Shown piece after piece: positions 27,895-39,380 of a stretch of 64,000 nucleotides of DNA. The stretch lies in assembly GCA_018267575.1 (NCBI GenBank), contig JAFDYF010000005.1, forward strand, positions 1-64,000, read 5' to 3'. Origin of the DNA: Bacteroidota bacterium (GTDB taxonomy: Bacteria; Bacteroidota; Bacteroidia; Chitinophagales; Chitinophagaceae). Both the position numbers and the translations under genes were made by a program. The first letter of the stretch is position 1, and every line of letters starts with the position of its first letter. The notes under the pieces are model-generated. The model was not told the DNA's origin. It searched no databases and saw only the letters and a program-made list of their open reading frames with translations.

Positions 27895-28629
27895 TTACTC
27901 ATTCCAAATTTTCCAGCTTTCTTCTGCTTGTATTGCCAACATTTCGCCCCCATTATGAATACTAGCACCATGTTCTTCACCTTTTTGCAGGAAGACGGTC
28001 TTTTCGGGGTTATAAACCAAGTCAAACAAATAGTGTTTATCCGTTAATGCATCATAGGGAATATTTGGGTAGGTCTCTGTTTTTGGGAACATCCCAAGAG
28101 GAGTCGTGTTGATGATCAACAGGGAGTCGCGAAGAATTTTTTCATTCAAATCCTGATATCCGATTGTATTTGTAGATGAACTATTCCTAGATACGAATTG
28201 GTAAGAGATCCCGAGTTTTCCCATCACAAATTCCACCGCTTTTGCTGCGCCGCCAGTACCTAAAATCAAGGCCTTTTTATGTTCCTCCCTCAACTTTTTT
28301 TTCAAAGAAATTTCAAAGCCAATCACATCCGTATTGAACCCATAAAGTTTGCCATCCTTTATTTTGATACAATTACAGGCACCGATTTCAGCCACCACCT
28401 GAGTTTTAATATGGAGGAAAGGGATAATCTGCTCTTTGTAAGGGATGGTAACATTTAGCCCTTGAAGTGTTGACTCGCTATCAAGCAAAGCAGCAAACTG
28501 ACTGATTTCGGGAATGGGAAAATTTTGATACAAACAATCAGGTATATTTTCCTTTCTAAATTTTTCAGTAAAATATTTTTGAGAAAAGGAATGGCTCAGT
28601 GGATATCCGATTAGCCCGAACTTTCTCAC
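27895..28629 (-). CDS. aroE: Shikimate dehydrogenase
   Basis: 244 aa; reduces 3-dehydroshikimate with NADPH in aromatic amino acid synthesis. Catalytic Lys65 (VTIPYKEQ) and Asp101 (GFNTDVIGF) are present, substrate contacts are in YPLSHSFS, and ALILGTGGAAKAV is the NADP loop. The start is GTG at 28629, overlapping the stop of the comA-like gene in a GTGA arrangement; no nearby ATG fits, and MRKFGLIGYPLSHSFS is the expected N-terminus. On the short side of the family, as is usual in Bacteroidota. Confidence 0.95.
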   Translation of the reverse strand: MRKFGLIGYPLSHSFSQKYFTEKFRKENIPDCLYQNFPIPEISQFAALLDSESTLQGLNVTIPYKEQIIPFLHIKTQVVAEIGACNCIKIKDGKLYGFNTDVIGFEISLKKKLREEHKKALILGTGGAAKAVEFVMGKLGISYQFVSRNSSSTNTIGYQDLNEKILRDSLLIINTTPLGMFPKTETYPNIPYDALTDKHYLFDLVYNPEKTVFLQKGEEHGASIHNGGEMLAIQAEESWKIWNE

Positions 28630-29402
28630 TTCTTACCATTTTTGTCAAGGAATAAATGGAAAGTATCCCCACGAAGACCTACCCGCATTGCTTCCAATGG
28701 GATCACTTCGGTAGGTGCAATATTGCCAAGGTTCACATTGCAACCAATAAGTTCAATAAAATAGAGTTGCTGCGCTTTTTGTGGTGCTTCCCATAATATT
28801 TTCTCTTCGGGTATCTGGGTCAATATCTCCTGCACCAGACCTTCCCTTACTTCACCACTGCCACGATAGATGCCCACATTGCCAGCCTCCCGCGCTTCTG
28901 CAATCACATAGGAAGATCCTGCATTCAATTCAGCACGCATCAGTTCGATCCATTTATAAGGAGGAATGATATGTTCTGCATCTTTACTCCCCACCTCACT
29001 TAATACGGTTCCATACTTTGTCATCTTCTCAATATAACCACACTTTTCTGCATGGGGTATTATAATGGAGCCATCACTGACTTCCATATAGGTAATCCCA
29101 TATTCTTTACAAACGTCAAGATATTCATTGAACATGTTACGGATCAGAAAAGCTTCAAACAAAGTGCCACCAAAATAAACGGGTATATTATGCGATTGGT
29201 AAACTTCTATTTTCTCCCTCAATCCAGGTGTAACATATGAAGTACCAAAGCCAAGCTTCACAATATCCACATGGGGGTGGGCTATACTGATAAAATTTTT
29301 TGCCTCCTCAATACTCAAACCTTTATCCATGACCATCGTGATACCGCTCTTCCGGGGCTTGGCAATCCGATCGGGTATTTGCGTTAGATTAAAATTCATC
29401 AT
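28626..29402 (-). CDS. comA: Phosphosulfolactate synthase (ComA family)
   Basis: 258 aa from ATG 29402 (the next codon is also ATG). TIM-barrel enzyme family that adds sulfite to phosphoenolpyruvate, giving (2R)-phospho-3-sulfolactate, first known from coenzyme M synthesis. Visible conserved blocks: KSGITMVMDKGLS, VDIVKLGFGTSYV, VYFGGTLFEAF, YMEVSDGSIIIP, VLSEVGSKD and IAEAREAGNVGIYRGSGEVR. It overlaps aroE by four bases and follows the TPR gene, so the three form an operon. In this organism a role in sulfonate or sulfonolipid precursors is possible but unproven. Confidence 0.88.
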   Translation of the reverse strand: MMNFNLTQIPDRIAKPRKSGITMVMDKGLSIEEAKNFISIAHPHVDIVKLGFGTSYVTPGLREKIEVYQSHNIPVYFGGTLFEAFLIRNMFNEYLDVCKEYGITYMEVSDGSIIIPHAEKCGYIEKMTKYGTVLSEVGSKDAEHIIPPYKWIELMRAELNAGSSYVIAEAREAGNVGIYRGSGEVREGLVQEILTQIPEEKILWEAPQKAQQLYFIELIGCNVNLGNIAPTEVIPLEAMRVGLRGDTFHLFLDKNGKK

Positions 29403-29499
29403 ACGAATATAATTAAGTGAAATGCGCGCAAAAATAAGGAACAATCCGATACAAAAAATATCCTATCAAACCAGTAGACTGATAGACCCAATGCCTATC

Positions 29500-30921
29500 C
29501 TAAAAGGATTTGCCCTTTTTGTAACGGGCAATAATATCCACCACGGATTGATGCTGTAATATGGAGGGATTCAGTTCAACCATTTTTTTCAATAAGCGGG
29601 GGGCTTTTGACATTGCTTTTTCCAGTTGCAAAAGCCCTTCTTTTGATTTGCCAAGCGCCATATAAACCGCGCTCATGTAGAATATGAAAATGGGCTTCCC
29701 CGAAGTAATGCGAATTGCCGCATTTACCTGTTCGAGCGCCTCTTTATAAAAACCAGCACTGTACAAACAGCGTATAAGCGCCTCCCAACTGGATACGTTT
29801 TTGGGCCGCACCCGAACCACGGTAGAAAAATATTGGATAGCGTCCCGATACTCGCCCATCTGCATCTTGCACTCTCCCATCGCCAAATTGTATTCGGGTT
29901 GCGAAGAATGGATACGCATGGCTGTTTCCAGATATTTTACCGCATAGGACCAATTGGCCTCATTTAGGTAAGTGCAGGCGATTTTATAGTACAGCTTACT
30001 GTCATCCGCATTCAGGTGCGAGGCCTTGCGATAAAAAATCCTTGCCTGTGCATAATTGCCCAACTTGTCATAGCAATGGGCAATCGCTTCATAAATCACA
30101 TCTTCGGGCCTACTGAGCTCAATCACTTTTTCCAAAGCTTCAATGGCCTCTTTAAATTTCCGAAGCCGGATATAGGCATCGCCCATATTACGGTAGGCAT
30201 AATCAAATTTTTCATCAATTGCTACCGCATATTTATAAGCATCGATTGCCTTTTCATAGAGCTTTAATCCTTGATAGGAAGCCGCCAAGTTAAACCAAGC
30301 CAGCTCGTTATATGGATAGTCATCAATAATTTTTTGGTGTAACCGGATGCTTTCTTCGTTTCGACCAGTGAAATCAGTCCAGAAGCATATTTTGTATAAG
30401 GCCTCTTCATTGTTGGGGTCTTCTTCCAGAATCAACTTTAAGCAGTCGAATATTTTATCAAATTCCTCATAATCATCATATACATCTGATAGCTCAAACA
30501 AGAGTTCGATACGATCCTGGCCTTCAAAATGCTTGAGTGCATTTTGAAGGATCACCACAGCCTTGTCTTGCTGATCCAGTGCCAGATAAGCATCCGTTTT
30601 TAATATATAGAGATTGATATCCGAACTATCAAAAAGCTCTGCTTTTTCCAAAATGTACAAAGCTTCGGAATAATGCCTCGTAGCAATCATCAAATCGGCC
30701 TTTTTAATCAATAGCCCGGAAGAATAAGGATATTGGTCAATGGCCAAGTCCACTGCTTCAAGTGCTTGGGGCAATTGCTCCTTTTCATCAAAATATTCGA
30801 TTATTTTTTCAAAAGATTCTTCTTCAATAAAGGAATGACTGCCTCCTGTCCGGAGATTTTGGTACTGTCGGAGTAGTTCTTTTAGGTCTTCACTTTCGTA
30901 TGAGGATGGATTTTCTTTCAT
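29500..30921 (-). CDS. Tetratricopeptide repeat protein
   Basis: 473 aa, no signal peptide or membrane segment, so cytoplasmic. From about residue 50 to 450 it is built of 34-residue TPR units with the W/Y-A/G-F-A-P pattern, e.g. NELAWFNLAASYQGLKLYEK and DYAYRNMGDAYIRLRKFKEA. At least ten repeats can be counted. Likely a protein-binding scaffold; partners unknown. First gene of the operon with comA and aroE (98 bases to comA). Confidence 0.9.
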   Translation of the reverse strand: MKENPSSYESEDLKELLRQYQNLRTGGSHSFIEEESFEKIIEYFDEKEQLPQALEAVDLAIDQYPYSSGLLIKKADLMIATRHYSEALYILEKAELFDSSDINLYILKTDAYLALDQQDKAVVILQNALKHFEGQDRIELLFELSDVYDDYEEFDKIFDCLKLILEEDPNNEEALYKICFWTDFTGRNEESIRLHQKIIDDYPYNELAWFNLAASYQGLKLYEKAIDAYKYAVAIDEKFDYAYRNMGDAYIRLRKFKEAIEALEKVIELSRPEDVIYEAIAHCYDKLGNYAQARIFYRKASHLNADDSKLYYKIACTYLNEANWSYAVKYLETAMRIHSSQPEYNLAMGECKMQMGEYRDAIQYFSTVVRVRPKNVSSWEALIRCLYSAGFYKEALEQVNAAIRITSGKPIFIFYMSAVYMALGKSKEGLLQLEKAMSKAPRLLKKMVELNPSILQHQSVVDIIARYKKGKSF

Positions 30922-31129
30922 GTTTTACATGTTGTAAGGTAAAGCATTCTTTTTGCCCAACAAATTTGAAGTTAGAAGCAACCTTTTAGCCTAAGAAATA
31001 GTCTTATTAACAAGAGATAATGAAATGTGAATAACAGAAATTGGAACGATTTTTGACTTTCAGCTTATGTATGTTAAAGAATCACTAAAAAATAAGTGCC
31101 AAGGTTAAAGAATACCCAATTTTTTTTAC

Positions 31130-31137
31130 TATATTTG
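31130..31137 (+). promoter_or_regulatory. -7 element TATATTTG
   Basis: Exact TAnnTTTG, ending 10 bases before ATG 31148 and 46 before ATG 31184. The expected transcription start (about 31143) would make the first ATG nearly leaderless, which lends some weight to the second. Confidence 0.6.
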
Positions 31138-31147
31138 CACCAACAGC

Positions 31148-31534
31148 ATGAAAACTGCAATCCATACAAATAGTACCAAACTGATGCGCTCAGGCATACT
31201 TTTTATATCCCTGCTGGCTATTGTTATGTTTGCTTTTGCGAGTACCGGTGGTGGGGACAAAAAGAAAAACATCCCAACCAATGATAATTTTACCCCAATC
31301 AATCTCTCTAGTGCTTTTAGTTTAAAGAATGGTGTTTCCTATATGGGAAGCCATATTTTTGGCCAACAGCGAGATAAGAATAGTATTTCTGTTAATACAC
31401 TCATCACTTATCAGAATGGTAATACTATATACTTGATGCCGTATAAGTATAAGATTAGCATATCCGCACAGAACAACCCTTCGCCTACTTCTTCCAACTT
31501 ACAGTTGTTGAACCTAAAAATCAAAGTTCACTAA
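31148..31534 (+). CDS. Small secreted or membrane-anchored protein, unknown
   Basis: 128 aa. A hydrophobic segment (residues 17-32, GILFISLLAIVMFAFA) near the N-terminus looks like a signal peptide or anchor, followed by a Gly/Lys-rich linker and a beta-rich end. The start could instead be Met13 (31184), giving a more typical signal peptide and a leader of about 40 bases from the promoter at 31130. No known domain. Converges with the GLPGLI-like gene (34 bases between stops). Confidence 0.7.
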   Translation: MKTAIHTNSTKLMRSGILFISLLAIVMFAFASTGGGDKKKNIPTNDNFTPINLSSAFSLKNGVSYMGSHIFGQQRDKNSISVNTLITYQNGNTIYLMPYKYKISISAQNNPSPTSSNLQLLNLKIKVH

Positions 31535-31568
31535 GAAGAAAGGTTTTGATTTTACATTCGACTTTTGG

Positions 31569-32231
31569 TTATAATTTCCTGCTTTCTTCATAGCTCATTT
31601 CGCGGTATCCTGATTTTGGGATGTCGAACTTTGATGCCAACACGGGGTTGAGATTGATTCTATTTACGATGTACCTTATTTTATATTTATCATTCAAAAG
31701 CTCATATTCCAAAGGAAGCCCATCCAGGTTCCTGAATTTGGGGTTATAATCTTTATTGTCGGGTACAATATCCGTAGTGTAATAAACAATCAATTCCATC
31801 CCCGAACTGGTTTTACCAACGGCCTTCATGCATCTATAACCAGCAATGGTTTTGGATTCGTTTGTATGAATAAAGTTAATCCCTTCGAAGGGCTTGTTCA
31901 TCTCTTTCCAATTGGCAGGACTAAGATGGATCAATAATTTCTGTCCACTCACCTCTTTTAATATCACGGCCTCACCCGTTTTGGAGTTATAGATGGTGGA
32001 TGAAGTGAACATAGGGCTTTCCATTTCGGAGCGGATCAAATTCCCCTTTATATAAATAATATTAGTTCCGTTTATGGAATTGGCAGGCTTGTTCTCAGCT
32101 TCGGTATTGATCACGGAATAATCATATGCTACAGTGAGCTCGGCAACCTTTTTTTGCGCTGACAGATCAAGGGATAAAAAAAAGCAGGGTAACAAAAAAA
32201 CAAGAAAATATAGTAAGCACTTCATGCGCAT
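31569..32231 (-). CDS. Secreted GLPGLI-like / DUF4412-like protein
   Basis: 220 aa with a signal peptide (MKCLLYFLVFLLPCFFLSLDLSAQ). The mature part is beta-strand rich; SKTIAGYRCMKAVGKTSSGMELIVYYTTDI and NLDGLPLEYEL (a GLPGLI-like turn, about 168-178) are typical of this Bacteroidota family of periplasmic or outer-membrane-associated proteins of unknown role. It follows yidC by 119 bases and may share its transcript. Confidence 0.75.
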   Translation of the reverse strand: MRMKCLLYFLVFLLPCFFLSLDLSAQKKVAELTVAYDYSVINTEAENKPANSINGTNIIYIKGNLIRSEMESPMFTSSTIYNSKTGEAVILKEVSGQKLLIHLSPANWKEMNKPFEGINFIHTNESKTIAGYRCMKAVGKTSSGMELIVYYTTDIVPDNKDYNPKFRNLDGLPLEYELLNDKYKIRYIVNRINLNPVLASKFDIPKSGYREMSYEESRKL

Positions 32232-32350
32232 TCTTTGTGTAAATATAGACTATAAAACAAATGGATGCAAAGATGATGCTTTGGTAAAAAACCGTTAAAA
32301 TCAAGCCTGCTGTAAACAAATGAATAAACGATTGATAACAACAACCACTA

Positions 32351-34183
32351 CTATCGGTTATTGTTCCTGTTCTTCAGATCCTGAACCTTTTTTTGAGAAT
32401 CCTGCATCTGCTCGAAACGCTCCTGCCATTTGGTCTTGGACTTTGGCTTTGATCTATTTGCTTGTAATTGTGCAAGTATCTTATCGTGGTCGATAATATA
32501 GTTTTGGATCACATATTGCAGCACCAATGTAATCAGGTTAGAAACGGTATAATACCAGGTAAGCGCAGAAGGCAAACTGTTGAAAAAGAACAAGAACATC
32601 AGCGGCATGATATAAGGCATGTACTTCATCGCCGGATTATTTTGATCCGGTGGTGTCATGCTGATACCATACAAAGAAATCAGGAAGTTGGTAGCCGATG
32701 CCAACAGACCAAACATACTCAAGTGATCAGGGAACCAAGAAAGTCCCAAGTTCCAATGAAACACTGGATCAAATGCTGATAAATCCTTTGACCATAAAAA
32801 GGCCTGATTCCTCAACTCGATATTCGAGTTAAAAAAACTATAAAGCGCAAAAAATATTGGGATCTGTAACAATGCCGGAATACAGCCACCAAGTGGGTTT
32901 ACACCCGCTTCCCTAAACAGTTTCATTTGCTCCATGCTGGCACGTTGCTGATCATCTCCCACCCTTTTCTTCATCTCATCAATTTCTGGACGTAGTGCCT
33001 TCATTTTTGCACCGCTCAAATAACTACTGTAAACAAGTGGTGAGGTAATGAGCCTAATCACAATCGTCAACAACATGATCACAATGCCATAACTAGCAAT
33101 AAACCTTTTGAAGAAATCGAAGACCGGCATGATAATATATACATTGATTGGTCGAACAAAGGAATAGAAGCCCCTCCCCAAATCAATTATATTTGCCATG
33201 CCGGGTGCCTGTCTTTTTAATATTGAATAGTTATTGGGACCATAATAAACCTGGAAAGGCATGATAACGGGGTTGCCGCTCGGAATCTTTGCCTGAAGAC
33301 TGGCATCCATCTTGGCAATCACATTTGACGAATCGCTCATTTCCCTTGCCCAATGCAAAGAACCTGATGTAAAATTATCCTTCGCAATTAGACAAATATT
33401 AAAGAACTGCTGGGAAATAGAAACCCATTGTACAGGCTTTTCAAAATTCTTTTCCGTTTTACGGGATATATAATCAAAATCATTGCCTTCATAAAAGGAA
33501 ATATTTGCGAGGCGCTTTTCGTATGCCACCCCCTGCTGAGCCCTTGTAGGCTCCGCTTGCCAACTAAGGTTAAATTTATTTTCAGTAAATAATTTGGAAG
33601 GGTTAGTTATCTGAACATCCCAGTCAACCATATAATCATCGGGGCGAATGGTGAAATGATGGACAATTGATTCCCCATCTGGGGTAGGTAAACGAAAATC
33701 AACTGATTGGGAGCCATCGGGGTTTTTCATCAATTGCCCGGGCGAAAAGTACAAATCCTTTATCTGGGCAGCACCTTTATCCAGATTGATAGAATAGGAA
33801 ATATAATTGTCCGCAATGGGATTGATAATTTTTACAGCTGTGCTATCGTAGGACTTAAATTTTTTAAGCTCTATTTCCTTTGGTTGCGCCCCCTTGTTGG
33901 TAAACACAATTTTCATCACATCGTTCTCCACCGTTAGCAATTCCTCATTACCCACAATGGCTTTATTGAAACCAGTAGTATCAACAGCCACCACCTGCTT
34001 TTTAGCTTTTGCAGTGTCTTGCGAGCGTACCAGGGAATCCTGATGTGCTTTGACCATAGCCACAGAATCGTCATAAAGCTTTTTTTGCTTTGCAAAGTCT
34101 TGGCTGTTTTTGGTAGAAATGAATAGATATAAGAAAAGCAAGATGCCCAACAACACAAAGCCAATTACGGTATTACGATCCAT
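32351..34183 (-). CDS. yidC: Membrane protein insertase YidC
   Basis: 610 aa from MDRNTVIGF (34183); an in-frame ATG two codons upstream (34189) also exists. It inserts and folds inner-membrane proteins. An N-terminal anchor (about 6-24) is followed by the large periplasmic domain (about 80-350) and the five-helix Oxa1 core (about 360-580) with the charged cytoplasmic loop. The C-terminus is basic (RSKPKSKTKWQERFEQ). It follows pyrG and has its own -7 element. Confidence 0.96.
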   Translation of the reverse strand: MDRNTVIGFVLLGILLFLYLFISTKNSQDFAKQKKLYDDSVAMVKAHQDSLVRSQDTAKAKKQVVAVDTTGFNKAIVGNEELLTVENDVMKIVFTNKGAQPKEIELKKFKSYDSTAVKIINPIADNYISYSINLDKGAAQIKDLYFSPGQLMKNPDGSQSVDFRLPTPDGESIVHHFTIRPDDYMVDWDVQITNPSKLFTENKFNLSWQAEPTRAQQGVAYEKRLANISFYEGNDFDYISRKTEKNFEKPVQWVSISQQFFNICLIAKDNFTSGSLHWAREMSDSSNVIAKMDASLQAKIPSGNPVIMPFQVYYGPNNYSILKRQAPGMANIIDLGRGFYSFVRPINVYIIMPVFDFFKRFIASYGIVIMLLTIVIRLITSPLVYSSYLSGAKMKALRPEIDEMKKRVGDDQQRASMEQMKLFREAGVNPLGGCIPALLQIPIFFALYSFFNSNIELRNQAFLWSKDLSAFDPVFHWNLGLSWFPDHLSMFGLLASATNFLISLYGISMTPPDQNNPAMKYMPYIMPLMFLFFFNSLPSALTWYYTVSNLITLVLQYVIQNYIIDHDKILAQLQANRSKPKSKTKWQERFEQMQDSQKKVQDLKNRNNNR

Positions 34184-34211
34184 GCCCATTAGAGTAGAAT
34201 TTTAAAAGCTG

Positions 34212-34219
34212 CAAAGATA
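34212..34219 (-). promoter_or_regulatory. yidC promoter -7 element TATCTTTG
   Basis: Complement of CAAAGATA. Exact TAnnTTTG, about 28 bases before the yidC ATG. No clear TTTG at the usual upstream spacing. Confidence 0.5.
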
Positions 34220-34335
34220 AGGGGTTGGCACGGGAGTTCATATTAAGAGTTGAGCCTTACCGATTTAATATTTTACCCCCCAAAAAAAACAGGAATTAGC
34301 CCAGTTGGGTTGACCATTTTATGGGGAGGAATGTC

Positions 34336-36302
<1,967 letters not shown>

Positions 36303-37154
36303 ATGATTATTATGAGAAAAATATTACTTTTTTTAGGCTTATTACCAGTCTGCTTTCTAGCATCAGCCCAAGAAAAACCAAGTTGTTGCGCCGCATCAGC
36401 CACTGAATCCTTTTCCCAATTGGCATCCGATAAAAATTTTGCCATGAGCCACCAGAACCCATTGCCCTATTCCTATCAGGATGAAAATGGCAAGGCCATC
36501 GTTTATAAAGCCGCGGATGGCACCGACGCCTATGGATGGGAAATCAAATCAAAAAAGCCGTCAAACAATTATCTTCTGGTGATACATGAATGGTGGGGAC
36601 TGAACGACTATATTAAAAAAGAATCTGAGCAGATTTGGCATGACTTGGGCAATGTGAATGTGATTGCCCTGGACCTCTATGATAAAAAAGTAGCCAGAAC
36701 CCGCGAGGATGCCGCCAAATACATGCAAGCGGTGACCAATGAACGTGCAGTTGCCATCATTAAAGGGGCAATCGCTTATGCTGGTGGAAATGCAAAAATC
36801 TATACGATTGGTTGGTGTTTTGGGGGCGGTTGGAGCTTACAAGCTTCCCTACTCGCGGGAAAGCAGGCTGATGGTTGTGTGATCTATTATGGTATGCCCG
36901 AAAAAGATGTTGAAAAATTAAAAACACTGCATGCAGATGTTTTGGGCATTTTTGGCAGCAGGGACCAATGGATTAACCCAAAAGTAGTGGATGAGTTTGC
37001 AGAGAACATGAAAAAGGCAGAAAAGAAATTGGTGGTGAAAAGCTATGATGCAGACCATGCTTTTGCCAACCCGAGCAACCCTTCATTTGATAAGAACGCC
37101 AAGGAAGACGCCTATAAAATGACCATTGCGTTTTTGAAAAAAAGAATCAAATAA
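36303..37154 (+). CDS. Secreted dienelactone hydrolase family protein
   Basis: 283 aa. A signal peptide is present (MRKILLFLGLLPVCFLASAQ; ATG 36312 is an alternative start). The alpha/beta-hydrolase triad has Cys172 in GWCFGGG, Asp221 in SRDQW and His252 in DADHAFANP, the Cys-Asp-His set typical of dienelactone hydrolases. Natural substrate unknown; secreted members may act on esters outside the cytoplasm. The mature N-terminus has a CC pair (residues 28-29). Confidence 0.88.
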   Translation: MIIMRKILLFLGLLPVCFLASAQEKPSCCAASATESFSQLASDKNFAMSHQNPLPYSYQDENGKAIVYKAADGTDAYGWEIKSKKPSNNYLLVIHEWWGLNDYIKKESEQIWHDLGNVNVIALDLYDKKVARTREDAAKYMQAVTNERAVAIIKGAIAYAGGNAKIYTIGWCFGGGWSLQASLLAGKQADGCVIYYGMPEKDVEKLKTLHADVLGIFGSRDQWINPKVVDEFAENMKKAEKKLVVKSYDADHAFANPSNPSFDKNAKEDAYKMTIAFLKKRIK

Positions 37155-37176
37155 GCGAAATCTTTTAAAATATTCT

Positions 37177-37344
37177 TTAATTGGAGTAGCTATAACTGTG
37201 GCTCAAGCTAATGTTTTGCTGTTGGGATGCATCTTCGGGTTTTGAGAGCCTAAGTTTGTCTTGGTGGCTCAGCTTAAAGGAATGTATAATTACTATAGCC
37301 GCAATTTCGGTGGCTAAAATGATGAGACTCAGCCTCTTTTTCAT
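37177..37344 (-). CDS. Small membrane or secreted protein, 55 aa
   Basis: A leftward ATG-to-TAA frame of 55 codons. MKKRLSLIILATEIAAIVII is a positively charged start followed by a hydrophobic helix, like a signal anchor; the rest is polar, with QQQNISLSHSYSYSN at the end. It converges on the hydrolase (22 bases between stops) and lies 212 bases downstream of proC. I do not recognise it. The charged-hydrophobic-polar layout favours a real gene. Confidence 0.5.
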   Translation of the reverse strand: MKKRLSLIILATEIAAIVIIHSFKLSHQDKLRLSKPEDASQQQNISLSHSYSYSN

Positions 37345-37556
37345 TCTACGGGGTTTTATAAGATATTAAATTTCAAGTATTCAAAGGATAAGCTCAGATC
37401 TACGGTATAGGTATAAACGATGCATTATGCATTTTATTATTTTCGTTTTTAAATAAATGAAATCCACCAGTATCGGTAATATTACTGCCCAAGATTAAAC
37501 AAAATATTTTTGCGGATGATTATTGGTGTTAAAACTGGTATAACTATCATGTTCAA

Positions 37557-38354
37557 TTAATCCTTATCAATCTTTTCATAGCTGGCCACCAACCCTTTTA
37601 TCAACGAGGAACTAAAGCCACGATGCTCCATCTCATTGAGACCGGCAATAGTGCAGCCCTTGGGGGTGGTTACTTTATCGATTTCCTGCTCTGGGTGTGA
37701 TCCTTTTTTCAACAATAATTCCGCGGCGCCTTTTACCGTTTGCGCGGCAATCAGGTTGGCAGTGGCGGCATCAAAACCGATCTCAATACCTCCTTGTATG
37801 TTGGCCCGGATATAGCGCATGGCAAAAGCGGTTCCACAAGCACCGAGTACGGTGGCCGCGTCCATCAACTTCTCATCAATCCTTACCGTTTTTCCCAATT
37901 GGTTGAAAATCTCATGTACATACTGCAATTGCTCCTCATTGATATCCTTGGCTGCAATGCAGGTCATGCTTTCCTGGATGGCGATGGCCGTGTTTGGCAT
38001 GGCTCGCACGATGGATATTTTTTTGCCAATTATCCCGGCGATATGCGAAATACTAACACCGGTAATCACGGAGACCAATACATGTTTTCCCTCCTTAAAT
38101 TCAGCTTTGAGCGAAGACAGAATATCATTTACCTGAAATGGTTTTACCGCCAAAATCACCAGATCGGCATATCGTACTGCTTCTTCATTTTTATCGCTCA
38201 CCAATACTCCTTTTCTTTCCAAGGCATGGAGCGTTAGGATATTCCTTTTGGTAATGAGGATATGCTTGGGTAGTACAAAACCACTCTGTATAAGACCTTC
38301 CGCAATGGCTGTTCCAAGATTGCCCCCGCCGATGATCGCAATTTTTTTGTTCAT
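37557..38354 (-). CDS. proC: Pyrroline-5-carboxylate reductase
   Basis: 265 aa; last step of proline synthesis. IAIIGGGNLGTAIAEGL (5-21) is the NAD(P) loop, VRAMPNTAIAIQESMT is the substrate region, and the C-terminal dimer domain with GCTIAGLNEMEHRGF is complete. It follows the epimerase gene leftwards by 25 bases, probably the same transcript. Confidence 0.95.
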   Translation of the reverse strand: MNKKIAIIGGGNLGTAIAEGLIQSGFVLPKHILITKRNILTLHALERKGVLVSDKNEEAVRYADLVILAVKPFQVNDILSSLKAEFKEGKHVLVSVITGVSISHIAGIIGKKISIVRAMPNTAIAIQESMTCIAAKDINEEQLQYVHEIFNQLGKTVRIDEKLMDAATVLGACGTAFAMRYIRANIQGGIEIGFDAATANLIAAQTVKGAAELLLKKGSHPEQEIDKVTTPKGCTIAGLNEMEHRGFSSSLIKGLVASYEKIDKD

Positions 38355-38379
38355 AATTTATCGCTTAAAACTACACTAG

Positions 38380-39369
38380 TTAATAAAAATGATGTTGGTC
38401 CAGGTATTCCCGCACATAGTCTGCCACCCCATCCTCCAAAGTATAAAACGCATCTGTATAACCCGCGCTGCGGAGTTTTTGCATTTTTGCTTCCGTAAAA
38501 TATTGGTAGGTAGCACGGAGGTCTTCGGGCATATCGATATACTCGATCTTTGGCTGCAAATCGAGTCCTTTAAAAGTTGCTTTCACCAAATCATCGAAGC
38601 TTCTGGCAATACCTGTTCCTAAATTATAAATGGCAGAGGCGGGCTGCTCCTGCATTAGCCAATAACAAACTTTAATCACATCCTTCACATACACAAAATC
38701 ACGTAATTGCTGACCATCTTTAAAATCAGGACGGTGCGATTTGAAGAGTTTTACAAAGCCATTCTTCTTGATCTGGTTGAATGAGTGGAATATAACGCTT
38801 GCCATTCTTCCCTTATGGTATTCATTGGGACCATATACATTAAAAAATTTGAGCCCAGCCCAAAAGGGAGGATGATCTTCTTGATGCAAAACCCATTTAT
38901 CGAATTCGTTTTTCGAAACCCCATAAGGGTTTAAAGGTTGTAAGGAAGGTATAATTTCATGGTTATCCTCATAGCCTAATTCCCCCGCCCCATAGGTTGC
39001 GGCTGAAGAAGCATAGACCAATGGGATGGCTTTAATGGTACAATAGTCCCAAATTTTTTTTGAGTATTCTACATTCAGGTGTTCATGAATGGCATAATTG
39101 AACTCAGTGGTATCAGTTCTTGCTCCAATATGAAAAACAAAACCTATCTGGTACTTGTACCGATCAAGCCATTCAAAAAAAACTTCCCGCTCTACTTTTG
39201 TGATAAATTTCTTGCCTTCGTAATTGGGCGTTTTATCATCCCTACCAAAATCGTCCACTAAAATGAGATGTTCGTAACCGTTCCGGTTTAGATATTCAAT
39301 CAGGCAACTGCCTATAAAACCGGCTGCCCCTGTAACAACGATATTTGAATCTTTATTGATCAAGTTCAC
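38380..39369 (-). CDS. rfaD: ADP-glyceromanno-heptose 6-epimerase
   Basis: 329 aa, extended short-chain dehydrogenase. NIVVTGAAGFIGSCLIEYL (9-27) binds NAD(P); catalytic Tyr-Lys is in NPYGVSKNEFD (YxxxK), and YASSAATYG holds the Ser/Thr. Family length and the FHSFNQIKKNGFVKLFKSHR stretch fit HldD/RfaD, which makes ADP-L-glycero-D-manno-heptose for the lipopolysaccharide core. Next to glycosyltransferases. Just after purL (11 bases), just before proC. Confidence 0.9.
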   Translation of the reverse strand: MNLINKDSNIVVTGAAGFIGSCLIEYLNRNGYEHLILVDDFGRDDKTPNYEGKKFITKVEREVFFEWLDRYKYQIGFVFHIGARTDTTEFNYAIHEHLNVEYSKKIWDYCTIKAIPLVYASSAATYGAGELGYEDNHEIIPSLQPLNPYGVSKNEFDKWVLHQEDHPPFWAGLKFFNVYGPNEYHKGRMASVIFHSFNQIKKNGFVKLFKSHRPDFKDGQQLRDFVYVKDVIKVCYWLMQEQPASAIYNLGTGIARSFDDLVKATFKGLDLQPKIEYIDMPEDLRATYQYFTEAKMQKLRSAGYTDAFYTLEDGVADYVREYLDQHHFY

Positions 39370-39380
39370 TTTATTTGATT

